This document shows, piece by piece, positions 1 through 5,706 of a stretch of DNA of 6,494 nucleotides. The stretch lies in contig DHYT01000049.1 of the NCBI GenBank assembly GCA_002415465.1, positions 20,581 through 27,074 of the forward strand. Reading direction: 5' to 3'. Position numbers and translations under genes: made by a program. The stretch comes from Desulfobulbaceae bacterium UBA5123. GTDB lineage: Bacteria; Desulfobacterota; Desulfobulbia; Desulfobulbales; UBA5123. The notes below the pieces were generated by a model, which saw only the letters and a program-made list of their open reading frames with translations, had not been told where the DNA came from and searched no databases. The number at the start of each line of letters is the position of its first letter. Position 1 is the stretch's first letter.

Positions 1-2
1 CC

Positions 3-734
3 CCGGCCTATCCCGCCGAGAAGGTTGATATCATCTACCTCTGCTACCCCAACAACCCCACCGGCACCGTCGCCACCAGGGAGCAGCTCAAGGGCTGGGT
101 CGACTACGCGCGCGCCAACGACTCGATCATCTTCTTCGACGCCGCCTACGAGGCCTTTATCACCGAGCCGGGCATCCCGCATTCGATCTACGAGATCGAG
201 GGCGCCCGCCACTGCGCCATCGAGTTCCGCTCCTTTTCAAAGACCGCCGGCTTCACCGGCGTCCGCTGCGGGCTCACCGTGGTGCCGGAGGAACTCACCG
301 CCACCACCGCCTCCGGCGAGAAGGTGGCGCTCAACAAGTTGTGGAACCGCCGCCAGGGCACTAAGTTCAACGGCGTTTCCTATCCGGTGCAGCGCGCCGC
401 CGCCGCCGTTTATTCCGACGCGGGATGGGCGCAGGTCAAGGAGGTGGTCGCCTATTACCTCGAAAACGCCCGGATCATCCGCGAGAATCTGGCCGCCGCC
501 GGCATCGAGTGCCACGGCGGGGTGAACGCCCCCTATATCTGGCTGAAAACCCCCGAGGGGATGGGGAGTTGGGAGTTTTTCGACAAGCTCCTCAGCGAGT
601 GCCACGTGGTGGGCACCCCCGGCAGCGGCTTCGGGCCGTCGGGCGAGGGCTATTTCAGGCTCTCCGCCTTCGGCTCCAAGGCGAACGTCGAGGAGGCGGT
701 GCGCCGCATCCGCGACAAGTGGGGCAAGAAGTAA
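3..734 (+). CDS. dapL: LL-diaminopimelate aminotransferase, C-terminal part (5' end outside window)
   Basis: DapL is a PLP-dependent fold-type I aminotransferase. It converts tetrahydrodipicolinate to LL-diaminopimelate in one step, supplying lysine and cell-wall diaminopimelate in the cytoplasm. The frame is open from the window edge to a TAA at 732-734 and gives 243 residues; the full family length is about 410, so roughly the first 40% is missing. Visible motifs, numbered within the fragment, are YPNNPTG (15-21, PLP-contacting Asn), FFDAAYE (44-50, Asp and Tyr contacting the cofactor), the Schiff-base lysine in [10 protein letters not shown] (K80), GVRCG (86-90), and YFRLSAFG near the C-terminus with the substrate-carboxylate arginine. 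Residues such as [15 protein letters not shown] are typical of DapL rather than generic aspartate aminotransferases. Base composition is strongly GC-rich, in sharp contrast to the cassettes. It converges on the integrase gene and represents the chromosomal flank. Confidence 0.95.
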   Translation, partial: PAYPAEKVDIIYLCYPNNPTGTVATREQLKGWVDYARANDSIIFFDAAYEAFITEPGIPHSIYEIEGARHCAIEFRSFSKTAGFTGVRCGLTVVPEELTATTASGEKVALNKLWNRRQGTKFNGVSYPVQRAAAAVYSDAGWAQVKEVVAYYLENARIIRENLAAAGIECHGGVNAPYIWLKTPEGMGSWEFFDKLLSECHVVGTPGSGFGPSGEGYFRLSAFGSKANVEEAVRRIRDKWGKK

Positions 735-763
735 GATTGAAGCCAGCCACAGCGTTGTGAATG

Positions 764-799
764 ATCCCGGCCGGCCGCAAAGTCCCGCCGGGATTTCTT
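764..799 (+). terminator. Probable Rho-independent terminator of dapL
   Basis: ATCCCGGC (764-771) pairs perfectly with GCCGGGAT (787-794) around a 15-nt loop. The right arm is followed by TTCTT, a short T-rich tract. It lies 30 nt after the dapL stop. The minus-strand copy of the hairpin lacks a T-tract, so it probably does not terminate intI. Confidence 0.65.
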
Positions 800-826
800 A
801 TGCCGTCACCGATTGGGCAGGGGACG

Positions 827-844
827 GGGTTGCGTTCCCAACCC
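827..844. other. Small inverted repeat just past the integrase stop
   Basis: GGGTTG (827-832) pairs with CAACCC (839-844) across a 6-nt loop, immediately downstream of the intI stop codon (846-848 on the minus strand). There is no T-tract on either side. It may stabilise the intI mRNA 3' end or be incidental. Confidence 0.3.
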
Positions 845-845
845 G

Positions 846-2246
846 CTATCCCGCCAACAACCTGTCGAGAGGGCTCCTTACCCCCTGCGCGCCCCTCTGC
901 ATGACATGGGTGTAAATCATTGTCGTGCTGACATCCTTGTGTCCCAGCAGTTCCTGGATGGTGCGGATATCATAGCCCGATTCCAAAAGATGGGTGGCAA
1001 AGGAATGCCGCAAGGTGTGACAGGTAACATGCTTGGTCAGCCCGGATTTCCGCGCCGCCAGTTTCACCGCCTTCTGGATTGACGTCTCGTGCAGGTGATG
1101 ACGCCGCAACGTCCCGCTTTCCTGATGCAGCACAAGGCTGCTGGAGGGAAAAACATACTGCCACATCCATTCCCTTGCTGCCTGCGGGTATTTTCTCGCC
1201 AGGGCGCTGGCAATGGTCGTACCGCCAAAACCGGCATTGGTGCAGTCAACGTCGAACATCTCCTTGACCCGCTTGAGTTGGGCATGCAATTTTTCGACAA
1301 TATAGCCCGGCATCACCGTCGCCCTGTCCTTGTCCCCCTTGCCGGCCCGGACAATGATTTGTTGCCTACCAAAATCGATATCCTGAACCCGCAATCTGAC
1401 GCACTCCATCAAGCGCAGGCCGCTGCCATACATGATGGCGGCCATGAGATGGTGCATCCCGTTCATTCGTGCAAGCAGAGCCTTTGCCTCTGTCCCCGAC
1501 ATAACCACGGGCAATCGCTGCGGTCGGCGCGCTCTGGCAAAATCGGCAAAATCGCCAAGCTCTTCACCGAGCACCCGGCCGTGATAGAAGACCAGCGCGT
1601 TTAAAGCCTGCGCCTGGGTAGATGCCGCAACCTTTTTCACTTCGGCGAGATAGCCAAGATAAGTGCGAACGGCATCGGTCCCGGGCACGAGATCGCTGGC
1701 GAGATTGAAAAGCAGATAGCGCACCAGCCACTGCTCATACGATTGTTCGGTTCGGATTGAATAATGAAGTGTCCGCATGGTGGTGCGAAAGCGGGCGAAT
1801 TGTTCGGCAAAACGCTCGCGGACCGGCGCGGGGTCCCCCTGGTCAAGAAAAAAATGACCCTGCCGCCGCGTTCCGGCTACAACGCCGACAGCATCGCTGC
1901 TGTTGGTGGCGTTGTAGCCATGCAGCAAGGCATCCAAGGCGATAACGGCATCAGACGCCTGTGGGGTCAGATATTTCTGGTATAAATTCTTGAGGGCAAT
2001 CCGAGCCTGGCTTACCTGCCATTCCTGAAAATTATCACTGGCAGCCATTGCATCTAAAAACCGGGTGATATCGCCAGCGGTTCTTTTTCTCAATGTCCCA
2101 CGAGAAGAGCGTGCAAATTGTTGCCCCCAACGCACATACCATTCCGCCTTTTTAGGGTCGACCCCCTCTCCGATCAGCATCACCTGAAAGCCATCCCAAA
2201 AACGCGTAAAGCCGCTTTTGTCTTGACATTGTTCATCTTTTCGCAT
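846..2246 (-). CDS. intI: Integron integrase (tyrosine recombinase) with long N-terminal extension
   Basis: This site-specific recombinase inserts and excises cassettes at attI and attC. The catalytic set is complete in the 466-aa product: R278 (GSGLRLME), K303 (AGKGDKDR), H410 and R413 ([11 protein letters not shown]), H436 (LLGHKD) and nucleophile Y445 (TTMIYTHV). The IntI-specific additional helix region, needed for folded attC recognition, lies at about 335-385 ([13 protein letters not shown], then RRHHLHE), which separates it from XerC/D. The end GVRSPLD is also typical of IntI. Usual IntI proteins are about 320-340 aa. Here the normal SAM-like core-binding domain begins near residue 146, and residues 1-130 form an extra region that itself looks SAM-like. 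The start ATG (2246-2244) has an AGGGA Shine-Dalgarno 6 nt upstream. No frameshift or stop is present, so the enzyme is probably active. Confidence 0.95.
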   Translation of the reverse strand: MRKDEQCQDKSGFTRFWDGFQVMLIGEGVDPKKAEWYVRWGQQFARSSRGTLRKRTAGDITRFLDAMAASDNFQEWQVSQARIALKNLYQKYLTPQASDAVIALDALLHGYNATNSSDAVGVVAGTRRQGHFFLDQGDPAPVRERFAEQFARFRTTMRTLHYSIRTEQSYEQWLVRYLLFNLASDLVPGTDAVRTYLGYLAEVKKVAASTQAQALNALVFYHGRVLGEELGDFADFARARRPQRLPVVMSGTEAKALLARMNGMHHLMAAIMYGSGLRLMECVRLRVQDIDFGRQQIIVRAGKGDKDRATVMPGYIVEKLHAQLKRVKEMFDVDCTNAGFGGTTIASALARKYPQAAREWMWQYVFPSSSLVLHQESGTLRRHHLHETSIQKAVKLAARKSGLTKHVTCHTLRHSFATHLLESGYDIRTIQELLGHKDVSTTMIYTHVMQRGAQGVRSPLDRLLAG

Positions 2247-2251
2247 AACGA
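2223..2251 (+). promoter_or_regulatory. Candidate cassette promoter Pc
   Basis: A perfect TTGACA (2223-2228) is followed after 17 nt by TAACGA (2246-2251). The element lies over the 5' end of intI and points into the array. This placement and spacing resemble the strong class 1 Pc (TTGACA-17-TAAACT). The -10 is weak. A second -10-like TATAAT occurs at 2270-2275 but has no good -35 at 16-18 nt. Confidence 0.5.
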
Positions 2252-2280
2252 TTCCCTATCGAACGGATGTATAATTCCGT

Positions 2281-2309
2281 ATTTTACCCTACTATGCGGA
2301 ATGAGCCAA
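2281..2309 (-). promoter_or_regulatory. Candidate integrase promoter PintI
   Basis: On the minus strand TTGGCT (2309-2304) is followed after exactly 17 nt by TAAAAT (2286-2281), 5 of 6 to the -10 consensus. It sits about 35 nt upstream of the intI ATG and runs against the Pc candidate, so the two would interfere. I see no LexA box (CTGT-N8-ACAG) around it, so SOS control is not supported. Confidence 0.5.
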
Positions 2310-2327
2310 TATTGTGTTAGACGGAAT
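2297..2327 (+). other. Candidate attI recombination site
   Basis: GTTAGAC (2316-2322) is the only plus-strand match to the core GTTRRRY between intI and the first cassette gene. Crossover would fall between G2316 and T2317. Upstream, GAGCCAA (2303-2309) could be the opposing box. CGGAAT occurs twice, at 2297-2302 and 2322-2327, 25 bp apart, and may be an integrase-binding direct repeat. Its position next to intI is canonical, but the assignment rests on the core alone. Confidence 0.55.
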
Positions 2328-2382
2328 CTGTCTATAAACGAATTAAGGGGCGCGGTATAACGCCTGTTCTGTTTCAACCATC

Positions 2383-2476
2383 AAACCAATTTAAAACCAA
2401 TTTAAAACCAATTTAAAACCAATTTAAAACCAATTTAAAACCAATTTAAAACCAATTTAAAACCAATTTAAAACCA
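2383..2476. repeat. Eight perfect 11-bp tandem repeats plus a partial copy
   Basis: The unit AAACCAATTTA is repeated without mismatch at 2383, 2394, 2405, 2416, 2427, 2438, 2449 and 2460, followed by a partial copy AAACCA (2471-2476). The array is bracketed by AACCATCAA on both sides (2375-2383 and 2472-2480), as if it had expanded inside that sequence. The 11-bp period is close to one helical turn, so the A/T tracts are in phase and would curve the DNA. It ends about 9 nt before the Shine-Dalgarno of the first cassette gene. There are no spacers, so this is not CRISPR. Confidence 0.97.
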
Positions 2477-2494
2477 TCAACAATGGAGCGTAAA

Positions 2495-2716
2495 ATGACA
2501 AAGAACAACTTTAAAAACATTGTGGAACTAAGAAGTGATACTATGATATTTTGTGGTCACTGTGATTCATCATATGATATTGGAAGATTAGAAAGACCAA
2601 TCAACCATTATATAAAAGAACATGGGTACACACTAATAAGCATCATTCAAAACAGTGTTTATGACGACAACAGAAAAATTTATCAAGAAGTATCTGTTGC
2701 TTATCTAGGCAAATAA
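2495..2716 (+). CDS. Small CxxC protein of unknown function (73 aa)
   Basis: I do not recognise this family. The product has one CGHC motif (C20, C23), a redox- or metal-type pair, followed by a basic, probably helical stretch (about 30-43) and then what look like two beta strands (YTLISIIQNSVY and IYQEVSVAYLG). No signal peptide or membrane segment is visible. I chose ATG 2495 over the in-frame ATG at 2483 because GGAG (2485-2488) sits 6 nt before it, whereas 2483 has no ribosome binding site. Its stop at 2714-2716 directly abuts the stop of the convergent 56-aa gene. It is the first gene of the array, with the 11-bp repeats just upstream, so it is the gene best placed for Pc-driven expression. 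A small DNA- or metal-binding protein is possible but not shown. Confidence 0.7.
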   Translation: MTKNNFKNIVELRSDTMIFCGHCDSSYDIGRLERPINHYIKEHGYTLISIIQNSVYDDNRKIYQEVSVAYLGK

Positions 2717-2887
2717 TCATTCTGACGGTTGTGCCAAGTGATCTGGATATAATTTAAAAAGTTTATTCATCATCTTCTGGCAATCCATCTTAAATGTTTC
2801 ATCATCAATATCCGGTGAAATTCTAAGTGCATTAAGACAGGTAATTGCTTTACTAGCTGTACTAATACCTATTGATGTGATTTTCAT
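2717..2887 (-). CDS. Small convergent protein of unknown function (56 aa)
   Basis: I found this gene by reading the minus strand. ATG (2887-2885) runs to TGA (2719-2717), giving 56 residues that begin MKITSIGIST and end LYPDHLAQPSE. The start is supported by a perfect AGGAGG Shine-Dalgarno 5 nt upstream (minus strand, 2898-2893), the best ribosome binding site in the window. The product is soluble and probably helical, with two cysteines (C17, C36) and an acidic DIDDE patch (26-30). No family is recognised. It lies tail-to-tail with the CxxC gene, stop codons touching, and against the array direction, so it must have its own promoter. A weak TTGTTC-17-TTTAAT pair lies at 2976-2948. An antisense, toxin or antitoxin role is possible but unproven. 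Confidence 0.65.
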   Translation of the reverse strand: MKITSIGISTASKAITCLNALRISPDIDDETFKMDCQKMMNKLFKLYPDHLAQPSE

Positions 2888-2888
2888 A

Positions 2889-2964
2889 ATTTCCTCCTAA
2901 ACAAACTAAAACATCAAAATCCTATCAAATCGTTTGCATTTTACGAATTAAAGGGTTAGGAAAT
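2889..2964 (+). other. Possible degenerate attC site
   Basis: GTTAGGA (2955-2961) is one base off GTTRRRY. It is complementary, with one bulge, to TCCTAAAC upstream (2895-2902). AAAAT (2916-2920) and ATTTT (2938-2942) can pair inside. This would make a cassette boundary of about 70 bp between the small convergent pair and the FliL-like gene. Pairing is poor and AT-rich, so it may be chance. Confidence 0.25.
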
Positions 2965-3019
2965 ATTAAGAACAAATATTAACTGCATTTGAACCTTACC
3001 AACACAAAGCGAACTTAAT

Positions 3020-3724
3020 ATGGAAATACATACAAAATTAGGACGCCTATTTATTTATACACTTGCAACTATCTGCATCCTATCTTACGTGACAAACGCC
3101 ATAGGTAGCGATACTACCGACAAATTCAAATCAAATGGAAACATAGAAAAAATAATTGTTGATATTGCTATAGGTTGTCCATCAATACAATCCTATGAAA
3201 AATATTTAACAGAAACCGGTGGAGTAGGTGGTTCATCAAAACTAGAAATCGCCGCGAAACTTAACTGTCGCATGTTTAGAAAAGGAGACAGAGTTGAATT
3301 GGTAAATTATTCTATTTTAAAAAATCTAGTAAATGTTCATCCATTGGAAAATTCTATGTCGTTTTGGCTCCCAAGTGAATTCGTATCATCTGGAAGCAAA
3401 GTTATACCGGCGCAACCAATTTTAAAACTTAGGCCATTTGTAATTAGTTTAGCAGATAAAGCCAATAAGTCAAAAGATCAAAGATATATGAAAATAGACA
3501 TTAGTGTAGAATTTGAATCAACTGAATATTATGACAACATACAGCAATTTAATGGCATTCTAAGAGATAATATAATCAAATACCTTACGACCCTTACATC
3601 TAAACAAGTTCTATCGACAGATGGCAAGCATCAATTAAAGAGTCAATTGTTGAAAATAATAAAAGAATCTTGTTCGCCATTTAACGTTAAAAATATATAT
3701 TTTACAGATTTAATTGTCCAATAA
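3020..3724 (+). CDS. FliL-like secreted or membrane-anchored protein with probable SH3-like segment
   Basis: The 234-aa product starts with a short basic stretch and a hydrophobic helix (about 9-28), either a signal peptide (possible cleavage near TNA-IG) or an inner-membrane anchor. Residues 133-234 follow the pattern of the FliL C-terminal domain: LKLRPFVISLAD, then RYMKIDISVEF, then a helical part with the conserved LSTDGKHQLKSQLLKII type segment, and the diagnostic ending NIYFTDLIVQ. FliL sits at the flagellar basal body around the stator and tunes motor output. Residues 80-122 (KGDRVELV, LVNVHP, FWLPSEFV) look like a bacterial SH3-like domain, which ordinary FliL lacks. The Shine-Dalgarno is weak. 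The gene is AT-rich and is followed after 34 nt by the helical 109-aa gene. The FliL-like call is fairly firm; a flagellar role is inference. Confidence 0.75.
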   Translation: MEIHTKLGRLFIYTLATICILSYVTNAIGSDTTDKFKSNGNIEKIIVDIAIGCPSIQSYEKYLTETGGVGGSSKLEIAAKLNCRMFRKGDRVELVNYSILKNLVNVHPLENSMSFWLPSEFVSSGSKVIPAQPILKLRPFVISLADKANKSKDQRYMKIDISVEFESTEYYDNIQQFNGILRDNIIKYLTTLTSKQVLSTDGKHQLKSQLLKIIKESCSPFNVKNIYFTDLIVQ

Positions 3725-3758
3725 CAAAAAAAAACACTAACCACAAAAGGAGCCAAAA

Positions 3759-4088
3759 ATGTCTGTCGAAATGGATAAATATATCGAATTAAAAAGCAAA
3801 GTCGATTCAATAGAAAAGAAAGCAATCAAAATCTCTGATATATTAATCAACGCCCACGAAGCGATTGAAAATATAAAAACCAGCACTGTTTCCAACTACA
3901 CAGAAAACGGTAAAATTATAGGGACAACATCTAATTTAACAAGATCATCAAAAACCATTGATGCCAATACTTTCCCAAAAATTAGTGAATTGGCCCACAT
4001 GATAGAAGATTATAATGATCTTAGCCTTGAATTGATAAATGCTCATTCAAGGCTAAACGACAACGAAAAGAAATTAATCACTCGTTAG
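3759..4088 (+). CDS. Helical 109-aa protein of unknown function
   Basis: I do not recognise this protein. Its sequence predicts two long amphipathic helices (about 4-42 and 72-106) joined by a Ser/Thr/Asn-rich linker (43-70), which suggests a helical hairpin or coiled coil. It has no signal peptide, membrane segment or cysteine. AAGGAG (3747-3752) lies 6 nt before ATG 3759 and fixes the start. Only 34 nt separate it from the FliL-like gene, so the two probably share a transcript. Its 3' end overlaps the convergent 61-aa gene by 11 bp. A cytoplasmic partner or regulator of the neighbouring genes is a guess. Confidence 0.75.
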   Translation: MSVEMDKYIELKSKVDSIEKKAIKISDILINAHEAIENIKTSTVSNYTENGKIIGTTSNLTRSSKTIDANTFPKISELAHMIEDYNDLSLELINAHSRLNDNEKKLITR

Positions 4089-4263
4089 TCTTTTTGTCAT
4101 AGGTAAATCTGGGGTGCCTTGTCGGATACACAGTAAATTCTGCTCCAGATTTATCTTCATCCTCATAATGTATTCTAATGTTTTCTGTTTCCATAATTTT
4201 TTCGTACATAGTTCCAACCATTTGAACTAGAACATTTAAAATTTGACGATCACTTATATTCAT
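4078..4263 (-). CDS. Small convergent protein of unknown function (61 aa)
   Basis: A minus-strand gene runs from ATG (4263-4261) to TGA (4080-4078). The N-terminal half, MNISDRQILNVLVQMVGTMY, predicts an amphipathic helix. The C-terminal half is charged, with an acidic HYEDEDKSG stretch and an aromatic and basic tail ending KKTNE. An upstream in-frame TTG (4290) was rejected because it has no ribosome binding site and lies in the attC arm. The preferred ATG has only a loose GGGG about 9 nt upstream. The 3' end overlaps the 109-aa gene. It has no recognised family. Transcription against the array means it needs its own promoter, which would lie inside the attC site. Whether it is expressed is uncertain. 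Confidence 0.5.
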   Translation of the reverse strand: MNISDRQILNVLVQMVGTMYEKIMETENIRIHYEDEDKSGAEFTVYPTRHPRFTYDKKTNE

Positions 4264-4276
4264 AACAATCAACCCC

Positions 4277-4363
4277 ACAGAACCAGTCAATTAACTTGAC
4301 CAGAATATATGCCCGTAGTTTCCTGCTAGCCTTATTGCTGGCAAGTTATTTCGAGCGTTGGGC
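4277..4363 (+). other. attC recombination site 1
   Basis: The right core GTTGGGC (4357-4363) is a perfect GTTRRRY, preceded by GC as at the next attC. TAACTTGACCAG (4292-4303) pairs with CTGGCAAGTTA (4338-4348), leaving one extrahelical A, a usual attC orientation feature. An 8-nt spacer on each side then leads to ACAGAAC (4277-4283) and GTTGGGC. The left core keeps only the invariant AAC. The apical loop is 34 nt. Crossover is expected between G4357 and T4358. Confidence 0.75.
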
Positions 4364-4381
4364 TTCTGAAGGAATCAAGAA

Positions 4382-5359
4382 ATGGCAAATCTTTATATCC
4401 CGAATAGTGTTGCTTTAAGAAATTTCGATTCAATCTTTAAGAATAATTCTTTCGATTTTTCTGAAGGTAAGGCAGATATTTCGTTCCACCCAAGCTATGT
4501 TGCAATGCATCCGGTCGGTCTGGCTTTTTACGCTGCCTTGGGAGACTATTTCAAAAAAATTGGTATTCAAACCACAGCAGAAATAAATTACGAAATCCGA
4601 TCTATTCCATATTTGCAAAGAATGGGGTTGTTTCGAGCTTTAGGTTACGGAGATCCCATACCTACTGCTACTCATGAAGAGGCAGGACGTTTTATACCAC
4701 TCCGCCGGATCAGAAACAGTGACGAACTGAGTGCATTAATGAAAGATATTGATCCAATTTTGCATGCTGATGTCAATACTGCTCGTACAGTTAAGCATGT
4801 TTTTAGTGAATTACTTAGAAATGTAATTGAACATTCTCGTTCTGATGTAGGTGGCCATGTTTGTGCCACCTACAACAGGAAAAGAAAAAAAATATCTATC
4901 GGTATTTCTGATAGTGGTCAGGGCATTTTAAACGGAATGCGTGGTTTTCGTAATTTTCACTCCCATCTGGAGGCAATATTACATGCTTTAACTCCTGGGA
5001 TTTCAGGAACAACCCATAGAATCGGAGGAACAGCTGAAAATGCTGGGGCTGGTTTATTTTTTACAAAATGCATAGCACAATCAACAAGGAATCATTTTTT
5101 GATTTATTCTGGAGATTCCTATTTCAAACTCAGAACTACACCTGCTGGTGAACAAGTAATTTTTAACCATGATCCGCGTCAGGATAGATCAACATGTAAA
5201 AATGGACTGCCATTCTTTCATGGGACACTTGTTGGTATAGATATGTATATTGAAGACACTGAGACATTCAACAAGCTGATGGATAAAATTGGTGACACAT
5301 ATCGTTTAAGTGTGAATAAAATGAAGAAGGATTATTTCAAGAGGATAAAATTTACGTGA
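4382..5359 (+). CDS. STAS-like/GHKL ATPase protein, possible anti-sigma-type kinase
   Basis: The 325-aa product is cytoplasmic with no membrane segment. Its ATP site has all GHKL boxes: N-box E143-LLRN147-VIEH151, G1 box DSGQG (177-181), G2 box GAGLFFTK (222-229), and G3 HGT (280-282). There is no histidine phosphoacceptor (DHp) domain, so it is not a classical sensor kinase; RsbW/SpoIIAB-type kinases and GHKL ATPases share this layout. Residues about 30-92 (SFHPSYVAMHPVGLAFYAAL, then IPYLQRMGLFRALG) look like a STAS-like domain ahead of the ATPase. ATG 4382 follows GAAGGA (4368-4373) at 8 nt. The stop overlaps the next gene's GTG start. A protein kinase acting on the STAS-like partner is the favoured inference. 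A MORC/Hsp90-like ATPase in defence is an alternative. Confidence 0.85.
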   Translation: MANLYIPNSVALRNFDSIFKNNSFDFSEGKADISFHPSYVAMHPVGLAFYAALGDYFKKIGIQTTAEINYEIRSIPYLQRMGLFRALGYGDPIPTATHEEAGRFIPLRRIRNSDELSALMKDIDPILHADVNTARTVKHVFSELLRNVIEHSRSDVGGHVCATYNRKRKKISIGISDSGQGILNGMRGFRNFHSHLEAILHALTPGISGTTHRIGGTAENAGAGLFFTKCIAQSTRNHFLIYSGDSYFKLRTTPAGEQVIFNHDPRQDRSTCKNGLPFFHGTLVGIDMYIEDTETFNKLMDKIGDTYRLSVNKMKKDYFKRIKFT

Positions 5360-5637
5360 TAATAAACATATACGATATTTGTGGCGATTTCGCGGAAAAT
5401 AAAGACAATGCTCGTACTATACGGGGGCAAGTCAAAAAGCAAATTGCCCTGTCCAACGAAAAAGTTGTTTTGGATTTTTCCAAAGTTGATTCCACAACAC
5501 AATCATTCATTCATGCCTTAATTAGCGAGTTTTTTCAAAAAGATGGTGAAGCAGCACTGGATCGTTTTGAGTTTAAAAACTGTTCGAAGCCAGTCAAGAG
5601 TCTTATTACAACGGTAATAAACTACTCACTAGAATAA
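5356..5637 (+). CDS. STAS-like protein, DUF4325 type
   Basis: The 93-aa product matches the DUF4325 STAS-like pattern: NARTIRGQV in the first helix, then VVLDFSKVDSTTQSFIHAL (37-55), and a final KSLITTVINY helix. The D45-S46-T47 turn aligns with the phosphorylated DS of SpoIIAA/RsbV anti-anti-sigma factors, so S46 is a candidate phosphosite. The start is GTG (5356), overlapping the upstream TGA as GTGA, with GAGG (5341-5344) 11 nt before it. This implies translational coupling and near-equal stoichiometry with the GHKL protein. No sigma factor is encoded in the cassette, so any target lies elsewhere in the host or the output differs. The family call is good; the function is inferred. Confidence 0.8.
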   Translation: MIINIYDICGDFAENKDNARTIRGQVKKQIALSNEKVVLDFSKVDSTTQSFIHALISEFFQKDGEAALDRFEFKNCSKPVKSLITTVINYSLE

Positions 5638-5645
5638 TGGGGCTG

Positions 5646-5706
5646 GCCCAACAATGCCAATTAACGCGGACGCAAAAAAACGCGCCGGTTATTGGCGGCG
5701 TTGGGC
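5646..5706 (+). other. attC recombination site 2 (clearest in window)
   Basis: The left core GCCCAAC (5646-5652) and right core GTTGGGC (5700-5706) are perfect complements. Inside, GCCAAT (5656-5661) pairs with ATTGGC (5691-5696). One extrahelical T then precedes AAC pairing with GTT. The inner part has CGCG-type arms around an A-run loop (5674-5680). Total length is 61 bp. Crossover is expected between G5700 and T5701. Confidence 0.92.

Larger units (their letters stand above)
2317..4357 (+). mobile_element. First cassette block (one long cassette or two with a degenerate boundary)
   Basis: It runs from the attI crossover to the first recognisable attC core. About 2.04 kb with three plus-strand and two minus-strand genes is long for one cassette (usual size 0.5-1 kb). 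The noncoding leader at 2317-2494 holds a tandem repeat. The gap at 2888-3019 holds only a weak attC-like inverted repeat and no convincing promoter. Confidence 0.5.
4358..5700 (+). mobile_element. Gene cassette carrying the GHKL ATPase and STAS-like genes
   Basis: This 1343-bp cassette is bounded by GTTGGGC cores at 4357 and 5700. It holds two overlapping genes in array orientation. The first start codon lies only 24 nt inside the cassette, so no promoter fits and expression should depend on upstream transcription. Confidence 0.8.

Noticed and set aside
25..760. Long alternative open frames over dapL on both strands
   Set aside because: They are low-complexity Ser/Pro/Arg or Gly/Arg products of GC-rich shadow frames. 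The third frame carries the full DapL motif set.
1064..1985. Several open frames on either strand inside intI
   Set aside because: They are shadows of the intact integrase frame, lack ribosome binding sites, and show no recognisable domains.
2270..2275. Perfect TATAAT as the main cassette promoter
   Set aside because: No acceptable -35 lies 16-18 nt upstream. The TTGACA-based pair is better supported, though a weak second promoter is not excluded.
2247..2310. LexA/SOS box at the integrase promoter
   Set aside because: No CTGT-N8-ACAG-like palindrome was found. The small ACGGA/TCCGT inverted repeat (2263-2281) does not fit.
2383..2476. Tandem repeats as a CRISPR array or plasmid iterons
   Set aside because: There are no spacers between the units and no cas genes, and no replication initiator lies nearby. 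A simple tandem repeat explains it.
2483..2494. Upstream ATG start for the CxxC protein
   Set aside because: No Shine-Dalgarno precedes it, and GGAG at 2485-2488 is placed correctly for ATG 2495.
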